NCBI GenBank assembly: GCA_009885105.1
Contig: VFLI01000027.1
Location: 1 to 64,000, forward strand
Direction of reading: 5' to 3'
From: Spirochaetia bacterium
GTDB lineage: Bacteria; Spirochaetota; Leptospiria; Leptospirales; Leptonemataceae
Length of the DNA stretch: 64,000 nucleotides
The translations under genes and the position numbers were made by a program. The notes below the pieces were generated by a model. It was given only the letters and a program-made list of their open reading frames with translations, searched no databases and had not been told where the DNA came from. Each line of letters opens with the position of its first letter. Positions within the stretch are counted from its first letter, which is position 1. Below are positions 52,445 to 61,628 of this stretch, one piece after another.

Positions 52445-53968
52445 TCAATCCGGGGAAATGTCGGCAACAATTAAAGTTCTGTCGTCTTCCACCGGACTGG
52501 TCCCCTGCCAGATTTTCAGTTTTTCCTGAACATTTCTCATGGCCTTTTCTGTCTCTGTCAGCAGGCTTTCATTGAACATGCGAAGGAAGCCTTTTTCTCC
52601 CAGCATCAGGCCCTGTTCTCCAAGACTTTCCGTAATGCCGTCTGTGTAAACAACCAGGCGGTTGCGTTTTTGCAGCGGCAGCGTCATTTCACGGAAATTA
52701 ACTTTCTGGAAAATCCCCATTATTTTTCCGTTCGGGCGCAGAAATCTCACGGTTCTTCTCTCGTCAGACGATTCTATCAGAAATGCTTTGGGATGTCCGG
52801 CGTTTGAATACTTTAAAATTTTCTTCTTTATATTTATATGAATAAATATCGCGGTTATGAAAGTGTCGCCCAGTTTGCCGTACAGGTCCTCGTTCATTTT
52901 TCGCAGCAGTTTCTCCGGTCTTTCATAGTATCCTTTGTTCTCTTCAAAGCTCACGCGGATTGTGTTGGTGTACATTGCTGCGGCCAGTCCGTGTCCGGCG
53001 ATATCCGCCATGAAGATGGTGTACTCATATTCGTTTTTTCTGTCGATGTGATAGTAATCCCCGCCCAGGTCCATCAGCGGGTCATACCACAGCCCGAACC
53101 GACAGCGATCGTCATGCGGAGGCAGACTGCTCTGCAGATTCTGGTTCTGAATCCGCAGAGCATGCTTGATTTCGGAATCCATCACCGTTTTGTTTTTCAT
53201 AACTTCTTTATTCAGATCGCGCGCCCGCTCCAGATCTTCGCGCAGCTGAGAGGCCATTTCTTCATGGAGAACGCGTATGAACCGGTCTGACAGATCGCTT
53301 ACGATCTGTTTGCTGATGAGATATTCCAGACGGCTGGTGCGAGTCATTTTTCGAAGCAGACCGAAAATAATTTCTTCGCGCAGTATCAATTCTGCCTCGT
53401 AGATTTCGTCGAATGTAATATCGTAATCGCCCGAAACCAGCATCCGGCGGACAAGACGGGATAGATCCGAAAATTCGTAGGGAGCGTTGTCCGTGAGGGA
53501 ATAGAGCCGGTACTTGTACAGGTCAAAGAAATTGATGATTTTCGGCAGACTCAGACGGCCCAGGCGCCAGAGCCGGACATACCATTTCTCGAGGATCGAC
53601 GGCCGGCTGAAATCCTTTCCGGCCGGATAGTACACGGTCACGTTCAGCTCCTTCAGAGCTTGCGTGATTTCCTTATGCGGGGGCAGGAGGGACGGCACTC
53701 GTTCGAATACAGACTGCCTGTCCATCAACAGTTTCTGCAGAAAATAAACGGTATCATCTTTAAGGAATTCAAAGAGATTTTCACGGATGGCTTTGCGGTC
53801 GATGCTGTCCAGAAAATCAGGCGACTTACTTTTCTGTGAGAGGAGCTCGAGTTTCGCCAGGAACTGGTCAACTTCAAAACGAAGATCCTTGTTCATTGAC
53901 CCCGGCAGAGATTCAATGACACGGCGGATTTCCTCCGACATCCCCGCTGTGTCTTCATCCGGTTTCAT
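52445..53968 (-). CDS. Cytoplasmic SpoIIE/PP2C-type phosphatase
   Basis: 507 residues from the ATG at 53968; the frame opens slightly upstream with TTG. An N-terminal 270-residue helical region of no known family (no membrane segments) is followed by a SpoIIE-type PP2C domain (about 285-507) with LGGDYY, ADIAGHG, AGHP, YTDGI and DDRTLI metal-site motifs. Likely acts on a phosphorylated STAS protein. Converges on the tocopherol-cyclase-like gene with 13 bases between stops. Confidence 0.85.
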   Translation of the reverse strand: MKPDEDTAGMSEEIRRVIESLPGSMNKDLRFEVDQFLAKLELLSQKSKSPDFLDSIDRKAIRENLFEFLKDDTVYFLQKLLMDRQSVFERVPSLLPPHKEITQALKELNVTVYYPAGKDFSRPSILEKWYVRLWRLGRLSLPKIINFFDLYKYRLYSLTDNAPYEFSDLSRLVRRMLVSGDYDITFDEIYEAELILREEIIFGLLRKMTRTSRLEYLISKQIVSDLSDRFIRVLHEEMASQLREDLERARDLNKEVMKNKTVMDSEIKHALRIQNQNLQSSLPPHDDRCRFGLWYDPLMDLGGDYYHIDRKNEYEYTIFMADIAGHGLAAAMYTNTIRVSFEENKGYYERPEKLLRKMNEDLYGKLGDTFITAIFIHINIKKKILKYSNAGHPKAFLIESSDERRTVRFLRPNGKIMGIFQKVNFREMTLPLQKRNRLVVYTDGITESLGEQGLMLGEKGFLRMFNESLLTETEKAMRNVQEKLKIWQGTSPVEDDRTLIVADISPD

Positions 53969-54010
53969 GCGTTCTGCGACCAAAAAGGCATTCGTTTCTT
54001 TATCTGTATA

Positions 54011-54781
54011 TCAAAAAAGACCGGGCCTTGATGGCTGTGTTGTCGTGTAAACCACAGTTCCGGTCCGCTCCCCCGATTCCCATCGGGCGATTACGAAATC
54101 CCCTATACGCTCTTCGACCATAGCCGCGCCGACTTCCTTTCCCGCTTCATCCTGCACAAACAGTTTCTGGCCGCCGCGCAGCAATTCACCGGCATGAAAG
54201 CCGTATGCCGCAAACCGGCCGTCGTCCAGCAGAGTGAGAATCTGTCCGGCAAAGACCGACTTTTCCGGCATGGGTCTGAGTTCCACGGCGCCGAACCAAT
54301 CTGAATAGACTGTGCGTTCCGTAGGGACAGATACAATGCGGCCGGAGACTGTGTGAAAATCAAAAATCAGATGATCGCAGTCCCACCTTTCCATCGGCAC
54401 CAGCCTGTCATCCCAGGATCTTTTACCGAAGACATAGCAGTGCTCACTCCGGAGTTCCAGAATGTCTCCCAGATTTCTGGCCGTGCCTTCGTAGGATCGA
54501 ATCCGAATGGCGCCGGCCCTGTTTTTTCCGACGATACGAATTGTAAAAGACGCGCTGTGCAGTGATTTCTCGATAGAGAGGGCGCCCTTCTGATAGGATT
54601 CATAGAAAGGAACTGCCGGTGTAAAACGGAAATGCCCTTCCTTCAGCAGGGGCATGCCTTCCGGCAGCGACGGGAAGGGAGGTCCTTTGGCGCTGCAGGA
54701 AAGAAAAAAAATGAGAAGGACGCTAAAAAACGATTGTATTGCCGGGCCAATCGTTCTTCCTGTAATAGAATGAATTCGCAT
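54011..54781 (-). CDS. Lipoprotein of unknown function
   Basis: 256 residues from the Met at 54781, chosen because it begins a lipoprotein signal ending in FFLSCS; a longer frame reaches 55015 but runs under the divergent gene. The mature part is beta-rich with no recognised family; an EHCYVFGKRSWDDR block and a repeating GQ/GAG strand pattern (FAGQILTLLDDGRF, GDFVIARWESGERTG) may indicate small SH3-like barrels. Its start overlaps the start region of the plus-strand lipoprotein at 54770. Confidence 0.62.
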   Translation of the reverse strand: MRIHSITGRTIGPAIQSFFSVLLIFFLSCSAKGPPFPSLPEGMPLLKEGHFRFTPAVPFYESYQKGALSIEKSLHSASFTIRIVGKNRAGAIRIRSYEGTARNLGDILELRSEHCYVFGKRSWDDRLVPMERWDCDHLIFDFHTVSGRIVSVPTERTVYSDWFGAVELRPMPEKSVFAGQILTLLDDGRFAAYGFHAGELLRGGQKLFVQDEAGKEVGAAMVEERIGDFVIARWESGERTGTVVYTTTQPSRPGLF

Positions 54782-55108
54782 TTTAATAGATTTATTTTTA
54801 AAACCTTGCCGATGGTCTTTCTCACAGCAACCATTTATTTCTCCACAATATTTTTGATGCAGGCCGGATGCAAAACTCCTCCTCCCCGTGTGAACAAGCC
54901 GGCGGCCGATCTTGTGGACTGCAATTATCTCTGGACGGAGCAGAATCAGCATGTTTGCATTAAAAATATGCCCCGCCGTGAATGTGAAGAGCTTTTTAAC
55001 ACTACGGTCTATCACTTCCGACCCGATACGGAATGCATCTGTGACAGAAGCGGAAAGGAAAAGAATCCCGTGGCCGGGACACCATATTTACAGTATTTCT
55101 GTAGATGA
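54770..55108 (+). CDS. Small Cys-containing lipoprotein
   Basis: 112 residues from the Met at 54770, which gives a lipoprotein signal ending LMQAGC. The mature 75 residues carry six further Cys (VDCNYL, HVCIK, RECEEL, TECICDR, YFCR) likely to form disulfides. No family recognised. Ends 9 bases before the SthA-like gene. An inner ATG at 54812 is a possible start but would lose the positive N-terminus. Confidence 0.6.
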   Translation: MNSHFNRFIFKTLPMVFLTATIYFSTIFLMQAGCKTPPPRVNKPAADLVDCNYLWTEQNQHVCIKNMPRRECEELFNTTVYHFRPDTECICDRSGKEKNPVAGTPYLQYFCR

Positions 55109-55117
55109 CAATCCTGC

Positions 55118-56530
55118 ATGGTCGACCCCAAATTTGATCTAATCTGCCTGGGAGGCGGTCCTGCCGGACAGAAAGCCGCCATTCAGGCTGGTAAAATCGG
55201 TAAAAAAGCCCTGATCGTTGATACAGGAGAAAGACTGGGCGGCGCCTCCGTACACAGCGGCACTGTGCCTTCCAAGACTTTTCAGGAGATCAGCCGTTTT
55301 CTGCGCCGTCTGGGCCGGGAATCCGCTCAGGGTTTGAGAATCCATGCACCCTCGAATCTGTCCATCCAGCAGCTCTTGATGCGCAACCGGATTGTGATTC
55401 ATGTTGAAGAAGACCTCGCTCAGGAACAGACAGCTCGTAACAGTGTAACCGTGATCCGCGGCAGAGGGAAGCTGAGTTCCCGTCACGGTGTATCTGTGGA
55501 TCTGTTCGGCGGAGGGAAGGCAGAGTTTCAGAGCGACAATATCCTGATCGCTACCGGCAGCAGACCTCGTCGCGCCGCTGATATTCCCTATGAGGATCAG
55601 GTGATTTATGATTCTGACGGCGTCATGAATCTGCGCAAACTGCCCATGCGTCTGACAGTGGTCGGCGCCGGAATTGTCGGCTGTGAGTACGCGACGATCT
55701 TTGCCAATCTGGGAGTGCAGGTGGATCTGTTTGACATCGCGGATTCAATAATCGGCTGGGCCGACCGGGAAATTTCAAAAACACTTACCGACTCGATGCG
55801 CCTGACAGGCGTGCGCATTCATCTCAACGATACGATTGTATCCTATGAAAAAAGAAACGGAATGCTTCTGCTTCGCTCGCAGAAAGGACTGGAGCTGGAG
55901 GCGGACCAGGCTCTGATTTCGAAAGGGCGGACGGGGAATCTGCAGGATCTGGGAATTGAGGAGCTGGGGCTGGAAATCACAGACAGAGGCACTATTGCCG
56001 TGAATGACGTCTATCAGACAGCCGTCAAATCGGTTTTCGCCGCCGGCGATGTGATCGGTCATCCGGCGCTTTCCTCCACGAGCATGTACCAGGGGATGTA
56101 CGCTTCCCGATATATTTTTCTCGGCGAGCGCCCGCAGTTCACTCGTTCTCAGATGCCGATCGGGATATGGACTGTGCCGGAAGCCGCGATGATCGGTCCA
56201 ACAGAGGAGGATCTGATAGCACAGGGCGTGAAATACGGCGCCGGTCGCAGCGATTTTCAGGAAAACACGCGCGCGCAGATTACCGGAGAGACGAAGGGCC
56301 TGCTGAAACTTCTTTTCGATCTGGAGAGCCGGAAACTTCTCGCCGTGCATATCGTTTCAGAGAAGGCGACGGAACTTCTGGCCCTCGGACAGGCGGTGGT
56401 GCATCTGGGAGGCACGGTTGATTATTTTGTAAATCAGATTTTCAATTACCCAACGCTAAGCGGCGTCTACAAAGCCGCAGCGCTGGACGCCGTGAACCGG
56501 CATTACGCAGGACTGATGGCAGTGAAATGA
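55118..56530 (+). CDS. sthA: SthA-like soluble pyridine nucleotide transhydrogenase
   Basis: 470-residue flavoprotein of the dihydrolipoamide-dehydrogenase fold. FAD site CLGGGPAGQKAAI, NAD(P) site VVGAGIVGCEYATIFANLG, second FAD motif VFAAGDVIGHPALSS, and a C-terminus (YFVNQIFNYPTLSGVYKAAALDAVNR region) that aligns with E. coli SthA and lacks the His-Glu of disulfide reductases. The region of the redox disulfide reads GGASVHSGTVPSK. SthA keeps one Cys there (GGCTHWGTIPSK type); here even that is Ser, so no dithiol chemistry is possible. Expected reaction: exchange between NADPH and NAD. The downstream membrane gene overlaps by 4 bases. Confidence 0.8.
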   Translation: MVDPKFDLICLGGGPAGQKAAIQAGKIGKKALIVDTGERLGGASVHSGTVPSKTFQEISRFLRRLGRESAQGLRIHAPSNLSIQQLLMRNRIVIHVEEDLAQEQTARNSVTVIRGRGKLSSRHGVSVDLFGGGKAEFQSDNILIATGSRPRRAADIPYEDQVIYDSDGVMNLRKLPMRLTVVGAGIVGCEYATIFANLGVQVDLFDIADSIIGWADREISKTLTDSMRLTGVRIHLNDTIVSYEKRNGMLLLRSQKGLELEADQALISKGRTGNLQDLGIEELGLEITDRGTIAVNDVYQTAVKSVFAAGDVIGHPALSSTSMYQGMYASRYIFLGERPQFTRSQMPIGIWTVPEAAMIGPTEEDLIAQGVKYGAGRSDFQENTRAQITGETKGLLKLLFDLESRKLLAVHIVSEKATELLALGQAVVHLGGTVDYFVNQIFNYPTLSGVYKAAALDAVNRHYAGLMAVK

Positions 56531-57099
56531 ATTCCCCGGCGCTGCGAAAACTGGCCCTGAAGCTCGCTCATCCGAATATCGGCGTTCTGCCTGTTGTTTT
56601 TTTTGCTTTCAAAGCCTGGCAGTACCGTTATCCCGGTCAGTGGCCCAACATGCTCTGGTGGTGCACCGTTTCCAATCTGGTTCTGGGTCTTGCGATTCTG
56701 TTTCAGAATGTCCGGTTCATCTGGATCGCTTCGCTGATGCTGCTTGTGGGCATTCCGGCCTGGTTTCTGGATATTGCCGCCACGGGCGATTTCAGTTTTT
56801 ATTCGGCGCTGACGCATATTGTCAGTCCGGCGCTTGGATTGAACATGGCATTCCTGCTTCCGCGTCCCAGGTGGATTTTTCTGCAGGGAGTCGGCTATTA
56901 TGCCTCTCTGATGACGGCGGCCCGATTCGCCACACCGCGGGAATTGAACGTCAATCTGGCGCATGATGTTTACATCGCCGCGCGTCCGTTCATTTCGAAT
57001 TTTTTTCTGTACACGGCGATGAATACGGTCATTCTCATTGGTGTTCTCTATCTGCTTGAAAAAACATTTGTGCGGTGGATCCACGGGAATGAGCGCTGA
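56527..57099 (+). CDS. Integral membrane protein of unknown function
   Basis: 190 residues with five or six membrane segments and short loops; a conserved-looking HIVSPALGLNMAF helix and an acidic ARELNVNLAHDVY-like loop. No family recognised. Its ATG overlaps the SthA stop by 4 bases and its end overlaps the methyltransferase start by 11, so the three genes are cotranslated. Confidence 0.65.
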   Translation: MNSPALRKLALKLAHPNIGVLPVVFFAFKAWQYRYPGQWPNMLWWCTVSNLVLGLAILFQNVRFIWIASLMLLVGIPAWFLDIAATGDFSFYSALTHIVSPALGLNMAFLLPRPRWIFLQGVGYYASLMTAARFATPRELNVNLAHDVYIAARPFISNFFLYTAMNTVILIGVLYLLEKTFVRWIHGNER

Positions 57100-58237
57100 A
57101 TTTTCACTGGCCGCGCGAACCTATCCCGGACTTGAAGAGATTCTGGCCGGGGAACTGCGCTTGATCGGAGCTCAGGAAGTCCGGATCGACAGGCGCGTCG
57201 TTCTGTTCCGCGGAGACAACGCTGTTCTGTACAGGGCGAATCTTCTGCTGCGTTCTGCTATCCGGATTCACCGGCTTCTCTTCGAGTTTGACATTGCCAA
57301 TCAGGATGATCTGTACAGAAATATTTTCGATTTCGACTGGCGGCCGTTCCTGGGACTGCGCGACACACTGGCCGTCGATTCTGACGTGTATTCATCTTTC
57401 TTCAATCACGGAAAATTTGCGGCTCTGCGCGTGAAAGACGCCGTTGTAGATCAGTTCCGAAAGCACTTCAAGGCCCGTCCCTCCGTCGACGTCCAGAATC
57501 CATCCGTGAAAATCCACCTGCATATAGCGGACAGACACTGCCGTATCTCTCTGGATTCCTCCGGCGAGAGTCTCGCGCACAGGGGTTACCGGATCCAGGC
57601 TGACAAAGCTCCCCTGAATGAAGCGCTCGCCGCGGGTCTCGTTCTGCTGTCCGGATGGGACACGATCTCGTCGTTTGTCGATCCTCTGTGCGGAGCCGGA
57701 ACCATCGCGATTGAGGCCGCCATGATCGCGCGCAATATACCGCCGTCGATGCGCCGGCGCGAATTCGGTTTTTTCACCTGGAAGGACTTCGACGAAAGTC
57801 TCTGGATGAAAATTCAAAAAACAGCTAGGTCAGAAATCAGAAAAGAGAGTCCGGTTATTATTTCGTCTGACCGATCCCGCAAAGCGGTGGAAATGGCCGC
57901 TGTCAATATTGAAAGCGCCGGATTGACGGATCTTATTGATCTGCGCTGCGAAAGTTTTGAAGATATGACTCCGCCCGAGACTCCCGGCACTCTGGTAATG
58001 AATCCTCCTTATGGAGAACGGCTGGAAGAAAATGATATTTTCGGTCTGTATGAACTGCTGGGCGACACTTTGAAACAGAAATATTCCGGATGGAGAGCCT
58101 GGATTCTCAGCGCAAATTCAGGGGCCCTCAAGCATGTGGGGCTCAGACCATCGAAGAAAATTCCGATTCAGAACGGTCCGCTCGACGCGCGCTTCTATCT
58201 GTACGAAATGTACAAAGGAAGCCGGGAAGAAAAATAA
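57089..58237 (+). CDS. rlmL: THUMP-domain rRNA methyltransferase (RlmL N-half-like)
   Basis: 382 residues from the ATG at 57089; an upstream start at 57038 would overlap the membrane gene further. THUMP RNA-binding region (about 5-165), then an N2-guanine methyltransferase fold with the SAM loop DPLCGAGTIAIEAA near residue 210 and the catalytic NPPYGERL near 312. This matches the first half of E. coli RlmL (m2G2445 of 23S rRNA) and the stand-alone enzyme of other bacteria; the second (RlmK) half is absent. Confidence 0.85.
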   Translation: MSAEFSLAARTYPGLEEILAGELRLIGAQEVRIDRRVVLFRGDNAVLYRANLLLRSAIRIHRLLFEFDIANQDDLYRNIFDFDWRPFLGLRDTLAVDSDVYSSFFNHGKFAALRVKDAVVDQFRKHFKARPSVDVQNPSVKIHLHIADRHCRISLDSSGESLAHRGYRIQADKAPLNEALAAGLVLLSGWDTISSFVDPLCGAGTIAIEAAMIARNIPPSMRRREFGFFTWKDFDESLWMKIQKTARSEIRKESPVIISSDRSRKAVEMAAVNIESAGLTDLIDLRCESFEDMTPPETPGTLVMNPPYGERLEENDIFGLYELLGDTLKQKYSGWRAWILSANSGALKHVGLRPSKKIPIQNGPLDARFYLYEMYKGSREEK

Positions 58238-58325
58238 ACCGCGAATAAACGGCAGGACCGCGATTTTAAGAAAAATCCAGAAAGTTCTTCAGTCAATCAG
58301 GAAAACGGGGCGGGGCATGAAAGCG

Positions 58326-58391
58326 GAGGCAGGATGCCGAAGCGCCATTTCAACTCGAACATGGATGTTCGCGTTGAAATGGTCATGCCTC
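58326..58391. terminator. Bidirectional hairpin between converging genes
   Basis: CATTTCAAC (58346-58354) pairs with GTTGAAATG (58373-58381), with CGAACAT/ATGTTCG continuing inward, and an outer GAGGCA/TGCCTC pair (58326-58331 with 58386-58391). It lies between the methyltransferase and acyl-CoA synthetase genes, which converge. It may end both transcripts, though no T-run is present. Confidence 0.45.
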
Positions 58392-58403
58392 GGTGCGTTT
58401 TCC

Positions 58404-60317
58404 CTACCTGTACATCGAATCGATTTCTTTTTTGTACCTTTCCGTTATCACATGCCGTTTCAGTTTGAAGAGGTTCGTCATCTCATTGCCGACCTCAAAT
58501 GCTTTTGGCAGCAGACGGAAATCCTGTACGCGCTCAAAACTCTTGAATCCGCTTTCGGCCGAAACCAGAGATTTGATCTCCTGACCGATCACCTTCTGTG
58601 CTTCCGGATCCGCCGCCAGCGCGGCCAGGTTTTTGGCTTTCAGGCCGAATCTTGAAAAACCGTCCATCGAAGGCACAACCAGAGCGGCCAGATTTTTCTG
58701 GTCCTGGCCCACAATCATGCACTGATCGATCAGGGGCGATTCTGTCAGTCTGTTCTCCAGCGGAACGGGTTCGATGTTCTCTCCACCCAGAAGCACCACC
58801 GTGTCTTTGGAGCGCCCCATGATTTTCACACAGTCGTTGAAGGTCACCATGCCGATATCGCCTGTGTTCATCCACCCTTCGCGCAGCACGCGTTTGGTGG
58901 CTTCCGGATTTTTGTAATACCCCAGCATGATACCCGGGCCTTTCGCATGGATTTCACCCTTGATACCTCTTCCATTGCCCGGACGAGCGGAATTCGGATA
59001 GATCACTTCTCCGGAATTCAGGTCGATGATGCGGATCTGAGTTTTCGGAAAGATCGGGCCGACCGTTCCGATGACCAGTTTTTTGAAATTGCGCACGGCC
59101 AGAACCGGAGATGTCTCCGTCATGCCGTAGCCTTCCAGCACCGGTATTCCGATGTAGTTGAAAAATTCATCCACATGCAGGGGCAGAGCGCCGCCGCCGG
59201 AAACCGATCCTTTGAGCTGTCCGCCTGTCGCTCCTCGAAGCTTTTTGAGCACAATCAGATCGAGAAGAAAATATGGAATCGCGAAGACAACCGCCAGCAG
59301 CACTGCCTGCACAGCAAGGACGAGAGAAACGACAAAATTTCTTCCTTCCATGTCCAGCTTCTTTGAAGTGAGAAAAAAGACCGAACCCTGGAACATCCGC
59401 GAACAGAAATACGCAGCGTTGAACAGCTTCTGCCGGATCGGAGCCGCCGCTTTGACATTGTCGCTGATTTTGAGATAGATGCTTTCCCAGAGACGGGGCG
59501 CGGATCCCATAAATGTGGGTTTGACAAGTTTGATGTCTTCTCCCAGGCCTCTAACATTTGTATAGTGGGTGCATGCGCCCCGCGACACGGCCAGCATTTC
59601 AAAAGCTCTTTCAAAAATATGCCAGACGGGCAGGATCGACAGGATGCGGTCTGTATCGTCGATGGGAATGATTTCTTCAACCAGCTGTGATATCAAATTG
59701 TTGTGCGAAAGCATGACTCCTTTGGGCGTTCCCGTTGTGCCGGAAGTGTAGATGAGAGTCACGAGATCGTCCGGCTTTATCTGGGAGACGCGCTTTTCCA
59801 CATTTCTGTCGCCTTTTTCGCGCAGTTTGCGCCCCTGCTCGACCAGATCGTACAGATGCAGAACCTTCGCGGGGGCTTTTGCGTTTTTATCCATCAGGAT
59901 GATGTGTTTTACTTTAGAAAGTTTCTTTTTATTTTTCTGCAATTTTTTCAACATTTCAAGATGTTCGACAAAAACTACTTTGGCTCCGGAATGGGGAATG
60001 ATGTACTGAATATCCGCGTCGGTCACATCCGTGCCTCGCGGTACATCCGCGGCGCCACAGAGCTGGATTGCGCAGTCGGTGAGGATCCATTCAAATCGAT
60101 TGTCCGCCAGAAGGCCCACATGATCGCGGGATTTGACGCCCAGTTTAATCAGGGCCGTGGCCAGATTGACGCCTGTTTCATACAGGTTTTTATAATTGAC
60201 GGTATCCCAGTTGGGCGTCCCTTTCACTCTTGTGGCGAAGGCGGGGCGGTCCGCGAATTTTTTAGCGGCCCAGCCGAACATTTCAGCAATATTTTTAATT
60301 GGAAGATCAACAGCCAT
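58404..60317 (-). CDS. Long-chain acyl-CoA synthetase (AMP-forming)
   Basis: 637 residues from the ATG at 60317, which has AGGA about 9 bases upstream; a longer frame to 60392 lacks such a site. AMP-binding signature YTSGTTGTPKG near residue 193, adenylate-contact YGMTETSP near 400, GWMNTGDIG, and MGRSKDTVVLLGGENIEP near 497. A long hydrophobic segment (about residues 317-345; VVSLVLAVQAVLLAVVFAIPYF) is typical of the membrane-attached bacterial long-chain (FC/FadD15-like) branch. It activates fatty acids with ATP and CoA for lipid synthesis or oxidation. Confidence 0.9.
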   Translation of the reverse strand: MAVDLPIKNIAEMFGWAAKKFADRPAFATRVKGTPNWDTVNYKNLYETGVNLATALIKLGVKSRDHVGLLADNRFEWILTDCAIQLCGAADVPRGTDVTDADIQYIIPHSGAKVVFVEHLEMLKKLQKNKKKLSKVKHIILMDKNAKAPAKVLHLYDLVEQGRKLREKGDRNVEKRVSQIKPDDLVTLIYTSGTTGTPKGVMLSHNNLISQLVEEIIPIDDTDRILSILPVWHIFERAFEMLAVSRGACTHYTNVRGLGEDIKLVKPTFMGSAPRLWESIYLKISDNVKAAAPIRQKLFNAAYFCSRMFQGSVFFLTSKKLDMEGRNFVVSLVLAVQAVLLAVVFAIPYFLLDLIVLKKLRGATGGQLKGSVSGGGALPLHVDEFFNYIGIPVLEGYGMTETSPVLAVRNFKKLVIGTVGPIFPKTQIRIIDLNSGEVIYPNSARPGNGRGIKGEIHAKGPGIMLGYYKNPEATKRVLREGWMNTGDIGMVTFNDCVKIMGRSKDTVVLLGGENIEPVPLENRLTESPLIDQCMIVGQDQKNLAALVVPSMDGFSRFGLKAKNLAALAADPEAQKVIGQEIKSLVSAESGFKSFERVQDFRLLPKAFEVGNEMTNLFKLKRHVITERYKKEIDSMYR

Positions 60318-60426
60318 AATCGGTTCCTGCTTTTTGGGCCTGATAATACAGGCCGTTTTAGGTATTTTTTTTGTTCCGATTAAATCTGTCAATTTAAGAA
60401 AACATCGCAGCGGCTGATAAAAAGCA

Positions 60427-60456
60427 TAAAACGAGCCGGATATTCATCCGGCTCGT
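60427..60456 (-). terminator. Intrinsic terminator of the 60517-61449 gene
   Basis: ACGAGCCGGAT (60431-60441) and ATCCGGCTCGT (60446-60456) form a perfect 11-bp stem with a 4-base loop. On the minus strand it is followed by TTTTATGCTTTTTA, a T-rich stretch, so it ends transcription coming from the lipoprotein gene at 60517-61449. Confidence 0.75.
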
Positions 60457-60516
60457 TCCAGACTCAATTCTTAGAAACGATAGAATATTGTCTTTTCTAT
60501 AGTACAGTAGGCTGTT

Positions 60517-61449
60517 CTACATCGGCCGGCACTGCATGGATTGGTTCACTTCATGCTCCTCTCCATTCACAGTCACTTTTCCCGTAACAGTTCCGGTTCT
60601 TTCCTGAATCTGGGGCTTCTGCAGATCGCTGCTGATGCCCGTCCAGCTCAGAACACGCCGGGTGATGTTGATATTCAGGTCAAAGGCAATCGTGCCCGAA
60701 GGAGGAGGTCGCATGCGTCCGCCCGCGCCCGGCGGCAGGCAGCCATTCTGAGCCGACGGAGGCGGGCCGTTCATTCCGCCGGGAGGAGGTCCTGGAGGCC
60801 TGCCCGATCCCATTGCAGGAGGAGGCGCGCTCACCATGTCGGCGCTGCCCTGAATTTGAAACAATAGATTCTGCAGAGTGTGTGTCTCATTCGACAGGTC
60901 GGCCGCCTGAACTATTGTGAGCACGGCGAAACCTGTTTGAGTGATTGTCAGCTGGCCGGCGCTGATCGAAGTGATCGGACTCACGGAGCAGTTTTCGAAA
61001 ACTACTTTTCGCTGACCGTCGCTCACCGTGATGGTTTTCGTTTTCAGATCTGCGGAAATCTGAATATCGACTGTCTGCGTTCCGCTGAGCGTCACGTGTC
61101 CGCCGCCCGGGCAGTCTTTGATTTCATCGGTGATGGTCACACTTTTGACGCCGGCCGTATTCCCCGTCACTTCGGGGGCAAAAAAACCAAAATCGCCGCG
61201 CGCCGGCCACAGCGGAGCGATATCGGGCGCACGCCCCGCCATCGCATTGCCCATTTCATTTTCTCCGTTGGATGCGGCCATTTCGGAAAAATTGGCGATG
61301 CTGTTTGTGCCGGATGTTGTCAGCAGTTTTCCCAGCAGAGACGAAGTATCGGCGCTGTCTTTTTTGGCGCTGCAGGCGGCGGTCAGAATGATTCCGACTG
61401 CCAGCAGGCCGAGGACAGCAGCTTTAGAAAGAAAGTTTTTTGTTGTCAT
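60517..61449 (-). CDS. Lipoprotein with Gly/Pro-rich loop
   Basis: 310 residues. Signal peptide and lipobox LTAACS near residue 26. The mature protein is mainly beta strands (GHVTLSGTQTVDIQIS, GQLTITQTGFAVLTIV) interrupted by a Pro/Gly/Met-rich loop of about 50 residues (around 205-255). Similar beta-rich lipoproteins of unknown role occur in Leptospira and in delta-proteobacteria. Own terminator downstream; promoter region shared with the divergent DUF1554 gene. Confidence 0.65.
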   Translation of the reverse strand: MTTKNFLSKAAVLGLLAVGIILTAACSAKKDSADTSSLLGKLLTTSGTNSIANFSEMAASNGENEMGNAMAGRAPDIAPLWPARGDFGFFAPEVTGNTAGVKSVTITDEIKDCPGGGHVTLSGTQTVDIQISADLKTKTITVSDGQRKVVFENCSVSPITSISAGQLTITQTGFAVLTIVQAADLSNETHTLQNLLFQIQGSADMVSAPPPAMGSGRPPGPPPGGMNGPPPSAQNGCLPPGAGGRMRPPPSGTIAFDLNINITRRVLSWTGISSDLQKPQIQERTGTVTGKVTVNGEEHEVNQSMQCRPM

Positions 61450-61628
61450 GACTGTTATTACCCCGGGGCGGGCAGTATATGGACACGATTCAGGAATTTT
61501 TTCAAAAAAAAACAGGCGCCTTCAGATCGCTAAATTCCGGCTGATCGGGCCATTTTTGTCTATTTTTATTAGAATTTCACAAAATTTACTGGTATACAGA
61601 ACTTCTGCTTACGATCTTATGGAAGTAA

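Noticed and set aside
58238-58262. Second copy of the family-B repeat after the methyltransferase stop
   Set aside because: Only a short degenerate match; not enough to call a separate element.
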